DNA of 26,906 nucleotides from contig NZ_JBEXCV010000126.1 of NCBI RefSeq assembly GCF_040605455.1, positions 1 through 26,906 on the forward strand, written 5' to 3'. A program made the translations under genes and the position numbers. Below the pieces are notes generated by a model. The model saw only the letters and a program-made list of their open reading frames with translations, ran no database searches and was not told the DNA's origin. Below, in pieces: positions 14,805 through 22,128 of this stretch. This stretch comes from Embleya sp040605455. Lineage in GTDB: Bacteria; Actinomycetota; Actinomycetes; Streptomycetales; Streptomycetaceae. Positions within the stretch are counted from its first letter, which is position 1; each line of letters begins with the position of its first letter.

Positions 14805-15515
14805 ATGTCCGCTTCGGGATCGTTCGGAGCCTCGCCCGGTCCCTCGTTCGGGCCGCCGCTCCGGTCGTCGCCGGCCCCGCTCGCCCGGACGCCGTGGCGG
14901 CGCGTGCTGGCCCGCCATCGACGTGGCCTGGCCGCGCTGTCGGCCGCCGTCGCGGTGCTCGCGGTGATCGTGGCGGTCCGCCCGGCGCCCGCGCCGACCG
15001 GACCGATCCTGGTGGCCGCGCGCGATCTGCCCGCGGGCAGCACTCCCGGGCCCACCGATCTGGCCCTGGTCGCGATGCCGACGTCCTTGCAGCCGGCCGG
15101 AGCTCTGCACGCGATCGGGCAGGCCGCCGGAGTCGCGCTGACCGGTCCGCTGCGCCGGGGCGAGCCGGTGACCGACGTCCGGGTGGCCCGCCCGGGCGGC
15201 CCGCGCGACACGGGCACGGTCGCCCTGCCCGCACGCTTCGCGGACGCCGACGCGGTGGCCGTACTGCGCCCCGGCGACCGGATCGACGTGCTGGCCGCGC
15301 CCGCGGCCGATCACCCCGGTCCGGCACGGCTGATCGTCCCCGCCGCGATCGTGGTGGCCCGACCGACCGCGACGGGCTCCTCGACCGGGGCCCTGCTGAT
15401 CCTCGAAGTCCCCCGCGCGGTCGCCGCCGAACTCGCGGGCGTGGCAACGGGTCCGGTGCTGACCTATACCATCCACAGGTTTGTGGGCGGCCCTGTTGCC
15501 ACGGATCGCGAATGA
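14805..15515 (+). CDS. CpaB/RcpC-like SAF-domain membrane protein
   Basis: A 236-residue protein. The ATG follows GGAGG by about 4 nt; the frame is open far upstream but that part only reads through the tandem repeat. Residues 1-40 are Ser/Pro-rich and cytoplasmic, and about 43-58 form one transmembrane helix (LAALSAAVAVLAVIVAV). The SAF domain follows (LVAARDLPAGSTPGPTDLALVAMP), then an RcpC-type region with GEPVTDVRV and LRPGDRIDVLAAP. CpaB/RcpC proteins are assembly factors of Flp/Tad pili, but no other tad gene is here. Actinomycetes often have a lone SAF protein in this position, so a role in a cell-surface system is only inferred. Confidence 0.8.
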   Translation: MSASGSFGASPGPSFGPPLRSSPAPLARTPWRRVLARHRRGLAALSAAVAVLAVIVAVRPAPAPTGPILVAARDLPAGSTPGPTDLALVAMPTSLQPAGALHAIGQAAGVALTGPLRRGEPVTDVRVARPGGPRDTGTVALPARFADADAVAVLRPGDRIDVLAAPAADHPGPARLIVPAAIVVARPTATGSSTGALLILEVPRAVAAELAGVATGPVLTYTIHRFVGGPVATDRE

Positions 15516-15641
15516 CACCAAACTCGTGCGGGTTGTCCGGCGCCATCGGGTATTCAGCGATTACTACCGTCTTCGGTGTCGATCATCGACCGAATCGCCC
15601 CGACGAGGCTTCGACCGATCAAGATCGATGGGAATCAGGCA

Positions 15642-16145
15642 GTGGGCGGCTTCAAGAAGTTCCTCATGCGCGGAAACGTCGTGGACCTGGCCGTGGCCGT
15701 GGTCATCGGCGCCGCGTTCACCGCGGTCGTGAACGCGTTCGTGAAGGGGATGATCAACCCGGTGGTGGGTGCCCTCGGCACCAAGAACCTCGACGGGTAC
15801 ACGTCCTGCATCAAGGGCCCGTGCGGCGTCGACGCGAATGGCGAGTCGACCGGCGTGCAACTGCTGTGGGGCTCGGTCCTCGGCGCGGGACTGACCTTCC
15901 TGACCACCGCCGCGGTCGTGTACTTCCTGCTGGTGCTGCCGCTGAACCACATGCTGGAAAAGCGCAAGCGGGCCCTGGGCCACGCCGGCGAGAAGGAGCT
16001 CAGCGACACCGAACTCCTCGTCGAGATCCGCGATCTGCTCGCCCAGCGGCTCAACCCGGAGGCGAACTCCGGCAACGGTGACACCGGAGCAGGCTCCTCG
16101 CGCCGCCCGGAGACGGGCTCGGGCTCCACGCGCTCCGAGACCTGA
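15642..16145 (+). CDS. mscL: large-conductance mechanosensitive channel MscL
   Basis: A 167-residue protein if it starts at the GTG at 15642; a GTG at 15576 would add 22 residues but has no ribosome site, and the first start agrees better with the MscL N-terminal helix (GGFKKFLMRGNVVDLAVAVVIG). TM1 covers about 12-35 with the conserved MRGNVVDLAV, and TM2 about 85-108 (LTFLTTAAVVYFLLVLPL), followed by the cytoplasmic helix ELLVEIRDLL. The final 30 residues are a disordered Gly/Ser tail. The periplasmic loop has CIKGPCG, a two-Cys feature seen in Streptomyces relatives. MscL opens under membrane tension and releases solutes on hypo-osmotic shock. Confidence 0.94.
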   Translation: MGGFKKFLMRGNVVDLAVAVVIGAAFTAVVNAFVKGMINPVVGALGTKNLDGYTSCIKGPCGVDANGESTGVQLLWGSVLGAGLTFLTTAAVVYFLLVLPLNHMLEKRKRALGHAGEKELSDTELLVEIRDLLAQRLNPEANSGNGDTGAGSSRRPETGSGSTRSET

Positions 16146-16187
16146 CCCATCGGCGGCCGGCCGCACGGCGGCACCCGGTCCGCCGGG

Positions 16188-16223
16188 ACCCGGGAACTCG
16201 TTCCGACCCGGGAATGCGTTCCG
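16188..16223. repeat. 18-bp tandem duplication after mscL
   Basis: Two adjacent 18-bp units (ACCCGGGAACTCGTTCCG and a copy differing at two positions). Each unit can itself form a small GGAA/TTCC hairpin. It sits between the mscL stop and the terminator at 16248; no function is seen. Confidence 0.6.
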
Positions 16224-16247
16224 GGGGCACCCGGCACACGCACGCGA

Positions 16248-16302
16248 AACGAGACGGCGGGTCCGCACCTTTCGAAGGAAGGTGCGGACCCGCCGTCTCG
16301 TT
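16248..16302. terminator. 24-bp bidirectional terminator, mscL / hrdD block
   Basis: A perfect 24-bp inverted repeat (16248-16271 with 16279-16302) around a 7-nt loop, flanked by AAAC on one side and GTTC on the other. It lies between mscL (+) and the end of the small acidic protein gene (-), so it can terminate both convergent transcripts. It is the strongest hairpin in the window. Confidence 0.9.
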
Positions 16303-16356
16303 CATGCAGCTGCCGGCAAGTGCGTTCCGGACTCGGAGGTGATGAGACGCCGACGC

Positions 16357-16587
16357 TCAGAGGTGATGCGGCGGCTTGTCGTCCAGGAACCGGCGCAGGT
16401 CCGCCGGGTCCGCCGTCGTGCGTTCGTCGCCCCAGCCCGCGTCGGTCTCGTCCGAACTCGCCTCCGGGAGCAGATCGTCCCAGCCGAACGGGTCACGCCG
16501 CCTCGGTTCGCCCGGTCCACTCGTCGCACGCACATCCGCCTCGGCCATCGCACCAGTGTGCCGGCGCTCCGGCGGCACCCCGGTCAC
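16357..16587 (-). CDS. small acidic protein coupled to hrdD
   Basis: A 76-residue protein if it starts at the GTG at 16587, whose GTGA overlaps the hrdD stop by 4 nt; an ATG at 16548 would give 63 residues. Neither start has a clear Shine-Dalgarno. The core is DPFGWDDLLPEASSDETDAGWGD, rich in Asp, Glu and Trp, and the end is LRRFLDDKPPHHL. I believe similar small proteins occur beside this sigma gene in other streptomycetes, but I cannot assign a function or a named family. Third positions are strongly G/C, which supports a real gene. Its coupling to a sigma factor makes a regulatory partner worth considering, without evidence. Confidence 0.65.
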   Translation of the reverse strand: MTGVPPERRHTGAMAEADVRATSGPGEPRRRDPFGWDDLLPEASSDETDAGWGDERTTADPADLRRFLDDKPPHHL

Positions 16588-17561
16588 GCGGCTTCGAGCC
16601 CCTGGGCCGCGGCCAGCTCGCGCAGCTCGACCAAGGCCTGCTTCTCGATCTGGCGGATCCGCTCACGGGTGAGTCCGAGCTGCTTGCCGACCTCGGTCAG
16701 CGTGTGCTCCTTGCCGTCCGCCATGCCGTAACGCGCTCGCAGGATCGTGGCCGTGCGGCCGTCCAACCGGCCCACCAGGTCCGCTATCTGCTCGCGCCGC
16801 AGTGTCGCCAGGGTGATGTCCTCCGGCGTCAACGGGTCGGTCTCCTGGACCAGTTCGCCCAACTCGGTCTCGCCGTCGTCACCCACGGGGGTGTCCAGGC
16901 TGATCGGATCGCGCGCCCAACCGATCACGTCCACGACGCGCTCCGGCGTGGACCCCACCACCTCGGCGATCTCGCCAATCTCGGGATCGCGCCCGTGGTC
17001 GCGGGCGAACTCGCGCTGCACCCGGCGGATCTTGCTCAGCTCTTCGACCAGGTGCACGGGCAGCCGCACGGTGCGCGCCTGATCCGCCATCGCCCGGGTG
17101 ATCGCCTGCCGAATCCACCACGTCGCGTACGTGGAGAACTTGAAGCCCTTCGCGTAGTCGAACTTCTCGACCGCGCGGACCAGGCCCACATTGCCCTCTT
17201 GGACCAGGTCCAGGAACGGCATCCCGCTACGCGGGTAACGCCGCGCGACGGACACCACCAGACGCAGGTTGGCCTGGATGAACAGTTCCTTGGCCGCCGC
17301 ACCGCGCGCGATCAGCCGGTCCAGCTCGGCCCGTTCGATACCCTCGGGCACCGCGTCCTCGTCGATCAGCTTCCGGGCGTACAGCCCGGCTTCGATGTCC
17401 TTGGACATCTCGACCTCGCGCTCCGCGTCGAGCAGCTTGGTTCGGCTGATCTCGTCCAGGTACACACCGACCGTGTCGCGCTCGACGTCGGCAGCCTTCC
17501 GCGTGCGGGAAGCCGCCACTCGCTCGGCGCCCTGTCGGGCCACACCACGTGTAGTCGGCAT
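16584..17561 (-). CDS. hrdD: group 2 RNA polymerase sigma factor, HrdD-like
   Basis: A 325-residue sigma-70 protein without the long acidic N-terminal region of the housekeeping HrdB. Region 1.2 is DTVGVYLDEISRTKLLDAEREVEM. Region 2 is NLRLVVSVARRYPRSGMPFLDLVQEGNVGLVRAVEKFDY with FKFSTYATWWIRQAITRA. Region 3 is HLVEELSKIRR, and region 4 ends ERIRQIEKQALVELREL. These residues read the same promoter class as HrdB. In S. coelicolor hrdD (SCO3202) lies a short way from mscL (SCO3190), matching this order. The start ATG has GAGGG about 8-12 nt upstream. A sigma-R-type promoter lies at 17601-17627, in line with hrdD being a known sigma-R target in S. coelicolor. Confidence 0.9.
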   Translation of the reverse strand: MPTTRGVARQGAERVAASRTRKAADVERDTVGVYLDEISRTKLLDAEREVEMSKDIEAGLYARKLIDEDAVPEGIERAELDRLIARGAAAKELFIQANLRLVVSVARRYPRSGMPFLDLVQEGNVGLVRAVEKFDYAKGFKFSTYATWWIRQAITRAMADQARTVRLPVHLVEELSKIRRVQREFARDHGRDPEIGEIAEVVGSTPERVVDVIGWARDPISLDTPVGDDGETELGELVQETDPLTPEDITLATLRREQIADLVGRLDGRTATILRARYGMADGKEHTLTEVGKQLGLTRERIRQIEKQALVELRELAAAQGLEAA

Positions 17562-17600
17562 GCTCTAGCCCTCGCTTTCATTCGCGTTCGTCAACATTTC

Positions 17601-17627
17601 GAACGAACGAGAAGCCTGTGATATTCC
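17601..17627 (-). promoter_or_regulatory. sigma-R-type promoter for hrdD
   Basis: On the minus strand GGAAT (17627-17623), exactly 18 nt, then GTTC (17604-17601). The sigma-R consensus is GGAAT-N18-GTT. The expected transcript start near 17594 gives a leader of about 33 nt before the hrdD ATG at 17561. Sigma-R responds to disulfide stress. Confidence 0.7.
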
Positions 17628-17969
17628 GTCCGGAGATGTACTGTTGAAAGGTTGGCCGATAGCGACCCCCGAGAGCGCCTGCCCGGCGTCGAGCCCCGCA
17701 TGCACACTCGATGTGCCTACGATCGACTCAACGGTCGGCGAGGCCCGGATGTTCCGGTGTCTCCGGCCGGGCACGCCCGCGCGCCCCGGGTAGGGTTCCG
17801 CGGATCGGCACCCAAGCGAGCAGCCCGGGTCGGATCGCCCGCCCCGATCGAGCGCCCGGGCCGGGCGTGTGCCCGGCGGTGACCGACTGCTTTCGGCCGG
17901 CCGTCAGTGCGCGTCCGGCGCGGCTCCAGGTCGCGCGGAATCAGCCGCCACTGCCGCCCCCAAGCACCG
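17628..17969. other. intergenic, no gene seen
   Basis: About 340 bp between the hrdD promoter and the end of the minus-strand GNAT gene. It contains only short ORFs with no domain. Further hrdD promoters (for example sigma-E type) could lie here, but I cannot place one. Confidence 0.4.
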
Positions 17970-18734
17970 CTACGACTGCTCCCCTCCCGGCAGCACGACC
18001 GTCATGAACGACTCGCCCGGCCGGAACCCGAGCCGCTCGTACACCGCCCGGGCCGGGTTGCCCTCGGTGACCGCAAGCCCGATCGAGGGCAGCCCGTCGA
18101 GCAGCGCCAGACCCAGCGTGTGTCGCAACAACCGACCGCCGAGACCCGCGTACTTCGGATCCGGGTCGCGAAAGACCTCGGTGATCCACGGGCCGAGCAG
18201 TTCGGCGTCGTTGACCAGCACCGCGCCGACCACCCGCCCCTCGTCGAGCGCCACCGTGCTGAACCCGAACAGCGGCCCGAGCGTGCGACCCTCGTACAAG
18301 CCCTCCAGGTTCTCCGGACTCGCATCGTCACCGCCGTCCGGGTGATCGGGCGGATACGCGGCGAGCCAGGTGTCGTACAACTCCGAGGACGCCACGCACG
18401 CCGCCGCGCGCACCTCGATCCCGGGCTCCGTCCAGGTGACGTCGCCGAGATCCGGACCCAGGTCCCGGGTGTACTGATGCAGATGTCGCAGCAGTCGGCC
18501 GCCCGCGGCGAGCAACACCGCGCCGGTGTCCTCGTGGGCGGACACCACCCACCCGGGCAGCGCGGTCAGGATGGCGGGCACCGCGAGCTCGGCCGGGAGC
18601 CGGTGCAGGCGCAGGTCGAGCGCGGCCGGGCGACCCGAGCGGTTGCCCAGTCGGTAGTCGGCGACCAGTGCCCCGTCCCGGTCGAATACGGTCCCGCGCG
18701 TACGAACACTTTCGTCTGTGGTCATGAGTTTCAT
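17970..18734 (-). CDS. GNAT-family N-acetyltransferase, two-part
   Basis: About 254 residues from the ATG at 18734; an ATG at 18725 is an equally likely start. Residues 15-110 (TVFDRDGALVADYRLGNRSG, LHRLPAELAVPAILTALPGW) look like a degenerate first domain, and the second half is a clear GNAT domain: VALDEGRVVGAVLVND, YAGLGGRLLRHTLGLA as the acetyl-CoA-binding loop, then LAVTEGNPARAVYERLGFRPGESF, the conserved C-terminal motif. The substrate is unknown. The gene stands alone between spacers, and nothing in the context suggests a pathway. Confidence 0.8.
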   Translation of the reverse strand: MKLMTTDESVRTRGTVFDRDGALVADYRLGNRSGRPAALDLRLHRLPAELAVPAILTALPGWVVSAHEDTGAVLLAAGGRLLRHLHQYTRDLGPDLGDVTWTEPGIEVRAAACVASSELYDTWLAAYPPDHPDGGDDASPENLEGLYEGRTLGPLFGFSTVALDEGRVVGAVLVNDAELLGPWITEVFRDPDPKYAGLGGRLLRHTLGLALLDGLPSIGLAVTEGNPARAVYERLGFRPGESFMTVVLPGGEQS

Positions 18735-18930
18735 TCTTCGATGCCCGAGCAAGTGGTTATCTCCTCTCAGCGGCCTCGATCCCGACCTCCGGGCAGTGCC
18801 GCAGCGGCCGTCGCGGGCGTCTCGGCACCGGCCACGCCCATCCGCCCAGCATCACCCGACCCACCGGCCGCCGCACGCCCGGGCACACCAGAACATGCGC
18901 GGAGAGTGATCGCCCCCGAAACTGGCATAC

Positions 18931-19260
18931 ATGGACAAAATCTCGCTCCGGACGGCCACCAGGGAACAACTCGCCTCGGCCCGAAGCACCTCGTCCGGCC
19001 GCAGTTCGGTCACCATGCTCGGCGGCTCCGGCCGGCACCTGAGCCATACCCTGATCGCCCTGACCACCGGCAACTCGCTGGGCGAACACGAAAACCCCGG
19101 CGAAGCCTCACTGATCGTCCTGACCGGCCGCGTCCGCCTGACCGCCGACGACGAATCGATCGAGGGCACCTCCGGCGACCTCCTGGTCATCCCCCAGGAG
19201 CCACACTCCCTGGAAGCCGTCGAAGACTCCGCCGTCATCCTCACCGTCAGCAAACCCTGA
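18931..19260 (+). CDS. small cupin-domain protein
   Basis: A 109-residue single-domain cupin. LIALTTGNSLGEHENPGEASLIVLTGRVRLTADD is the first cupin motif (metal ligands usually come from the H-x-H or equivalent region; here H82 and E84 stand in GEHENP), and GDLLVIPQEPHSLEAVEDSAV is the second with its His. Similar proteins are common in actinomycetes and usually unassigned; they may bind a metal or small ligand. No Shine-Dalgarno lies within 15 nt of the ATG, so translation may be from a leaderless mRNA or the start could be wrong. It is monocistronic and is followed within about 70 bp by the tRNA gene. Confidence 0.82.
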   Translation: MDKISLRTATREQLASARSTSSGRSSVTMLGGSGRHLSHTLIALTTGNSLGEHENPGEASLIVLTGRVRLTADDESIEGTSGDLLVIPQEPHSLEAVEDSAVILTVSKP

Positions 19261-19332
19261 CCCGCCCCAAAGCCGCCGGCCACCCCCGCAACGGTTCCGC
19301 TACCCTGTCCTGCGGGACCACACGGCCCCGAA

Positions 19333-19405
19333 GCCTCCATAGCTCAGGGGATAGAGCACCGCTCTCCTAAAGCGGGTGTCGCAGGTTCAAATCCTGCTGG
19401 GGGCA
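19333..19405 (+). tRNA. tRNA-Arg (anticodon CCU)
   Basis: A complete cloverleaf: acceptor stem GCCTCCA with TGGGGGC (one T-G pair), D-arm GCTC/GAGC, anticodon arm CCGCT-CTCCTAA-AGCGG with anticodon CCT, and T-arm GCAGG-TTCAAAT-CCTGC. It reads the AGG arginine codon. The discriminator base is A at 19405 and CCA is not encoded. Confidence 0.95.
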
Positions 19406-19424
19406 CACGGCCTGACCAGGCAAG

Positions 19425-19448
19425 AGACCCCGGCTTCGGCCGGGGTTT
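19425..19448 (+). terminator. tRNA terminator
   Basis: ACCCCGGC, TTCG loop, GCCGGGGT (19427-19446, extendable by two pairs), 20 nt after the tRNA, followed by TTTCGTCGTTCG. A normal intrinsic terminator. Confidence 0.85.
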
Positions 19449-19489
19449 CGTCGTTCGTGGGACGGGTCGTGGAATGAGCTGAATCGATC

Positions 19490-19789
19490 ATGATGGACGC
19501 CGACAGCGAGACCCGCCTCACTCCGCTGCGCGACTCGCCGGCCTGGTTGCGCGGCCGACCCGAGCCGACGGCCGACTTCTCCGCCCTTGACGCGTGGCAG
19601 GCCGTGAAAGGGCGACGCTGGGCGAAGGAGACGGAGGACGTGTCCGACGCGAGCCGCCGACACGTTGTTCGGAGCCTGGCCGTGCAGGGACACCAAGTCG
19701 GCGTGGGTGCGCGGAGACTCGAAGTGCGGCATGGCGGTGGTCGCGTGGGCCCTTCGGCCCTGTTCACGGCGCGCAGCGTCGGGGTTTGA
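19490..19789 (+). CDS. uncertain ORF, possibly a decayed gene
   Basis: A 99-codon open frame from ATG at 19490. The first 55 or so codons have about 90% G/C in third position, like neighbouring real genes; after about 19660 this bias weakens. The translated start (DADSETRLTPLRDSPAWLRG) matches nothing I know and there is no ribosome site. It could be a remnant next to a tRNA gene, or chance. The remainder of 19449-19936 holds nothing else I can support. Confidence 0.2.
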   Translation: MMDADSETRLTPLRDSPAWLRGRPEPTADFSALDAWQAVKGRRWAKETEDVSDASRRHVVRSLAVQGHQVGVGARRLEVRHGGGRVGPSALFTARSVGV

Positions 19790-19936
19790 TCGAGGTGGCG
19801 GGGAAGACGGCTTGGCGATGCGAAGCGGCGGAGCGATAGCGCGCACCGCACGATCGGGCCGCGATAGGTGTGCGTCCGCCCCGTCTCATCACGCGGTGCC
19901 CCGTGTGCGTGCCGCGTGCGACGCAGGGAGAGCGCG

Positions 19937-21079
19937 ATGCGTGCCACAATCCGGCTGGGGCGGATTGCCGGAGTCCGGATCGGGGTGCACTGGAGCGTCC
20001 TGGTCATCTTCGCCGTGATCACGGTGGGTCTCGCGCGCAACCGGCTGCCGGACGCGCGTCCGGGCTACTCGTGGGCGGCCTACTGGGTGGTCGGCCTGCT
20101 CACCGCGGCCGTGTTCTTCGCGTCCCTGCTCGCACACGAGTTGGCGCATGCGGTGGTAGCCCGGCGCAACGGGATCGACGTGGACGACATCGTCCTGTGG
20201 CTGCTCGGCGGTGTGGCGCGGCTCAAGGGGGAGGCGTCGAACCCGGGCGCGGAGCTGCGGATCGCCGGTGTCGGCCCGCTGGTCAGCCTCGCCCTGGGCA
20301 TCATGTTCGGCCTGTGCGCGTGGCTGGTGAACGTGACCTCCGGCGGGGGCCTCGCCGTCGAGGCGCCGGCCTGGCTCGCGGCGATCAACATCCTGCTGGC
20401 AGTGTTCAACTCCATCCCCGCCGCTCCGCTGGACGGCGGCCGCCTGCTGCGGGCGCTGCTGTGGTGGCGCACGGGCGACCGGCTTCGCGCAATCACCGGC
20501 GCGGCCGCGGCGGGCCGAGGGTTCGGGTGGTTCCTGGTGATCTTCGGTCTGTTCCTGTTCGCGCGCGGCGACGCGTTCGGCGGGCTGTGGCCGGCGCTGA
20601 TCGGCTGGTTCCTGGTCGCGGCCGCGACGATGGAGGCACGCCAGGCCCACCTGCGCGAGACGCTCGCCGGGATACCCGTGCGCAACGCCATGACGCGCGA
20701 GCCCGTCACAGTGTCCGAGTCGACCACGGTCGCCGAATTCCTCCTCGGCCCGCACTACCGCTACCCGCACTCCGCGTTCCCCGTGACCGACCACGTCGGC
20801 GCTCCGGTCGGTCTGCTGACGCTGGACACCGCACGCCACGTTGTCGAGCAACGCCGGGGCACGGTGACCGCGGGCGAGATCATGCTGCCCCTTTCGCAGG
20901 TCACCGTCGTCGGCCCGGACGACCCGCTCGCGGAGCTGCTGCCCCGGCTCGAATCCGGGCCCGAGCACCGGGTTTTGGTGGTCGACGACGGCAGGCTCCT
21001 CGGTCTGCTGTCCCCGTCCGATGTCACCCGCATGGTGACGTGGCTCGTCACGACCGACCCGCGGCGCCGCGGCCGTTGA
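19937..21079 (+). CDS. site-2-type M50 zinc metalloprotease with CBS domains
   Basis: A 380-residue protein. The ATG follows a GGGAG ribosome site; 23 in-frame codons before it are discarded. Several hydrophobic segments cover residues 15-235. The zinc motif H67-E68-L-A-H71 lies in the second or third, and the third zinc ligand is in PLDGGR (D166), the layout of site-2 proteases. Residues 250-372 form a pair of CBS domains (PVRNAMTREPVTVSESTTVAEF, and TAGEIMLPLSQVTVVGPDDPLAEL), which in this class regulate activity by binding adenine nucleotides. Related SpoIVFB/RIP-type proteases cut membrane-bound regulators such as anti-sigma factors. It converges on the serine protease gene at 21145. The substrate is not known. 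Confidence 0.92.
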   Translation: MRATIRLGRIAGVRIGVHWSVLVIFAVITVGLARNRLPDARPGYSWAAYWVVGLLTAAVFFASLLAHELAHAVVARRNGIDVDDIVLWLLGGVARLKGEASNPGAELRIAGVGPLVSLALGIMFGLCAWLVNVTSGGGLAVEAPAWLAAINILLAVFNSIPAAPLDGGRLLRALLWWRTGDRLRAITGAAAAGRGFGWFLVIFGLFLFARGDAFGGLWPALIGWFLVAAATMEARQAHLRETLAGIPVRNAMTREPVTVSESTTVAEFLLGPHYRYPHSAFPVTDHVGAPVGLLTLDTARHVVEQRRGTVTAGEIMLPLSQVTVVGPDDPLAELLPRLESGPEHRVLVVDDGRLLGLLSPSDVTRMVTWLVTTDPRRRGR

Positions 21080-21144
21080 CCCGAAGGGCGTCGCCGGTTC
21101 GCATGACGGTGAGGTCGAGGAAGTGCGGCTTCGGGGGGGTGACC

Positions 21145-22128
21145 TCAGGTCGTGGGGCTTACCTCGGCGGTGCTTGCCCGGTCGTACAGGGCGGCGATGT
21201 CGGGGCCGAAGTAGCTGCTGTAGGAGGTGAGGTCGTCGCCGCCCTCCTCGTAGCCACCGATCACGCCGATCACCGTGCCGCGGCCGTTCGCGGGGTCGAT
21301 GTCGGTGAGCATCGGGCCGCCGCTGGTGCCGGAGGGGAAGCCCGCGCAGTCGAAGCGCAGTTGGGTGTCGGAGTATGCCTCGGTAGTGTTCTGGCAGCCG
21401 ATCGGCTCGTCCTCGCCGTCCGGGTAGCCGACCATCCGCGCCGGGCGCGAAGGCACGAAGCCGAAGGCGAGCTCTTCGGCGCCGGTGACGGTCTCGATCC
21501 GCTCGTCCGTGCCCGGGCGGCGGACCTGGAGGAACGCGACGTCGTAGGCCGGGTCCCGGTCGGCGACCCAGCGCGGGTCCACGTCGATCCGGGACGGAAC
21601 CCACACGCCGTACGGCATCACGCCGTCGTGATAGCCGGGCGCGAACGCCAAGTCGGCCGTGAAGGCATCGCTGTACACGCAGTGCGCGGCGGTCACCACC
21701 AGGTTCCGATTCGGCGACTGCACCACGGTCGCGGTGCAGAAGTGTTCCGGGTCGTTCCCGTCCCCCGCGTGCAACAACGCGCCGATCGCGGGGGTGGCCG
21801 CGATCGTGCTCGCCTGCAGCGGGTCGGACGCGGGCAGGTCCTCGACCTCGGTCGAGGACGCCGTGGGCACGGGCAACGCGGGCGCTTCGGGCGGAGCGGT
21901 GGGCACCGCGTCCTGCAGGCTCGCCGCGATCCGATCGCCCTCGGCCGGGTCCGGGAGGTGGTAGCCGCGGGACGCGTCGCCGGTGCCGCGCGATCTCGGA
22001 TGGCCGGAGATGCGCCCGGTCGAGGCCAGCGCGACCACCACCAGGACCGCAATCACGCAAAAGGCCGTGCCGATCGCCATCCGACGCCTGAGCGGATTCG
22101 CCTCGGCATCCGCAGTTCGTCGCGACAC
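21145..22128 (-). CDS. membrane-anchored trypsin-like serine protease
   Basis: A 327-residue protein from a GTG start with a weak GGTGG ribosome site. Residues 16-37 are a signal anchor (MAIGTAFCVIAVLVVVALAS), followed by a Pro/Ala-rich linker to about 110 and a chymotrypsin-fold domain. The triad is H149 (TAAHC), D196 (YDVAFL) and S269 (GTSGGP). Four Cys residues in the domain allow disulfides outside the cell. The N-terminal helix lacks an obvious cleavage site, so it may stay anchored on the outer membrane face. Such proteases are common in actinomycetes and mostly unassigned. It converges with the M50 gene, and a 620-bp spacer separates it from the kinase. Confidence 0.9.
   Translation of the reverse strand: MSRRTADAEANPLRRRMAIGTAFCVIAVLVVVALASTGRISGHPRSRGTGDASRGYHLPDPAEGDRIAASLQDAVPTAPPEAPALPVPTASSTEVEDLPASDPLQASTIAATPAIGALLHAGDGNDPEHFCTATVVQSPNRNLVVTAAHCVYSDAFTADLAFAPGYHDGVMPYGVWVPSRIDVDPRWVADRDPAYDVAFLQVRRPGTDERIETVTGAEELAFGFVPSRPARMVGYPDGEDEPIGCQNTTEAYSDTQLRFDCAGFPSGTSGGPMLTDIDPANGRGTVIGVIGGYEEGGDDLTSYSSYFGPDIAALYDRASTAEVSPTT

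Noticed and set aside
19333..19448. tRNA-Arg as an integration site
   Set aside because: No integrase, no second copy of the tRNA 3' end and no mobile genes in the window.
19367..19846. 159-codon minus ORF ending in QQDLNLRHPL
   Set aside because: That ending is the well-known antisense translation of a tRNA T-arm and acceptor stem, here of tRNA-Arg.
19889..22060. 723-codon open frame on - and 789-codon frame on + across the two proteases
   Set aside because: Both are frame shadows of the M50 and serine protease genes.
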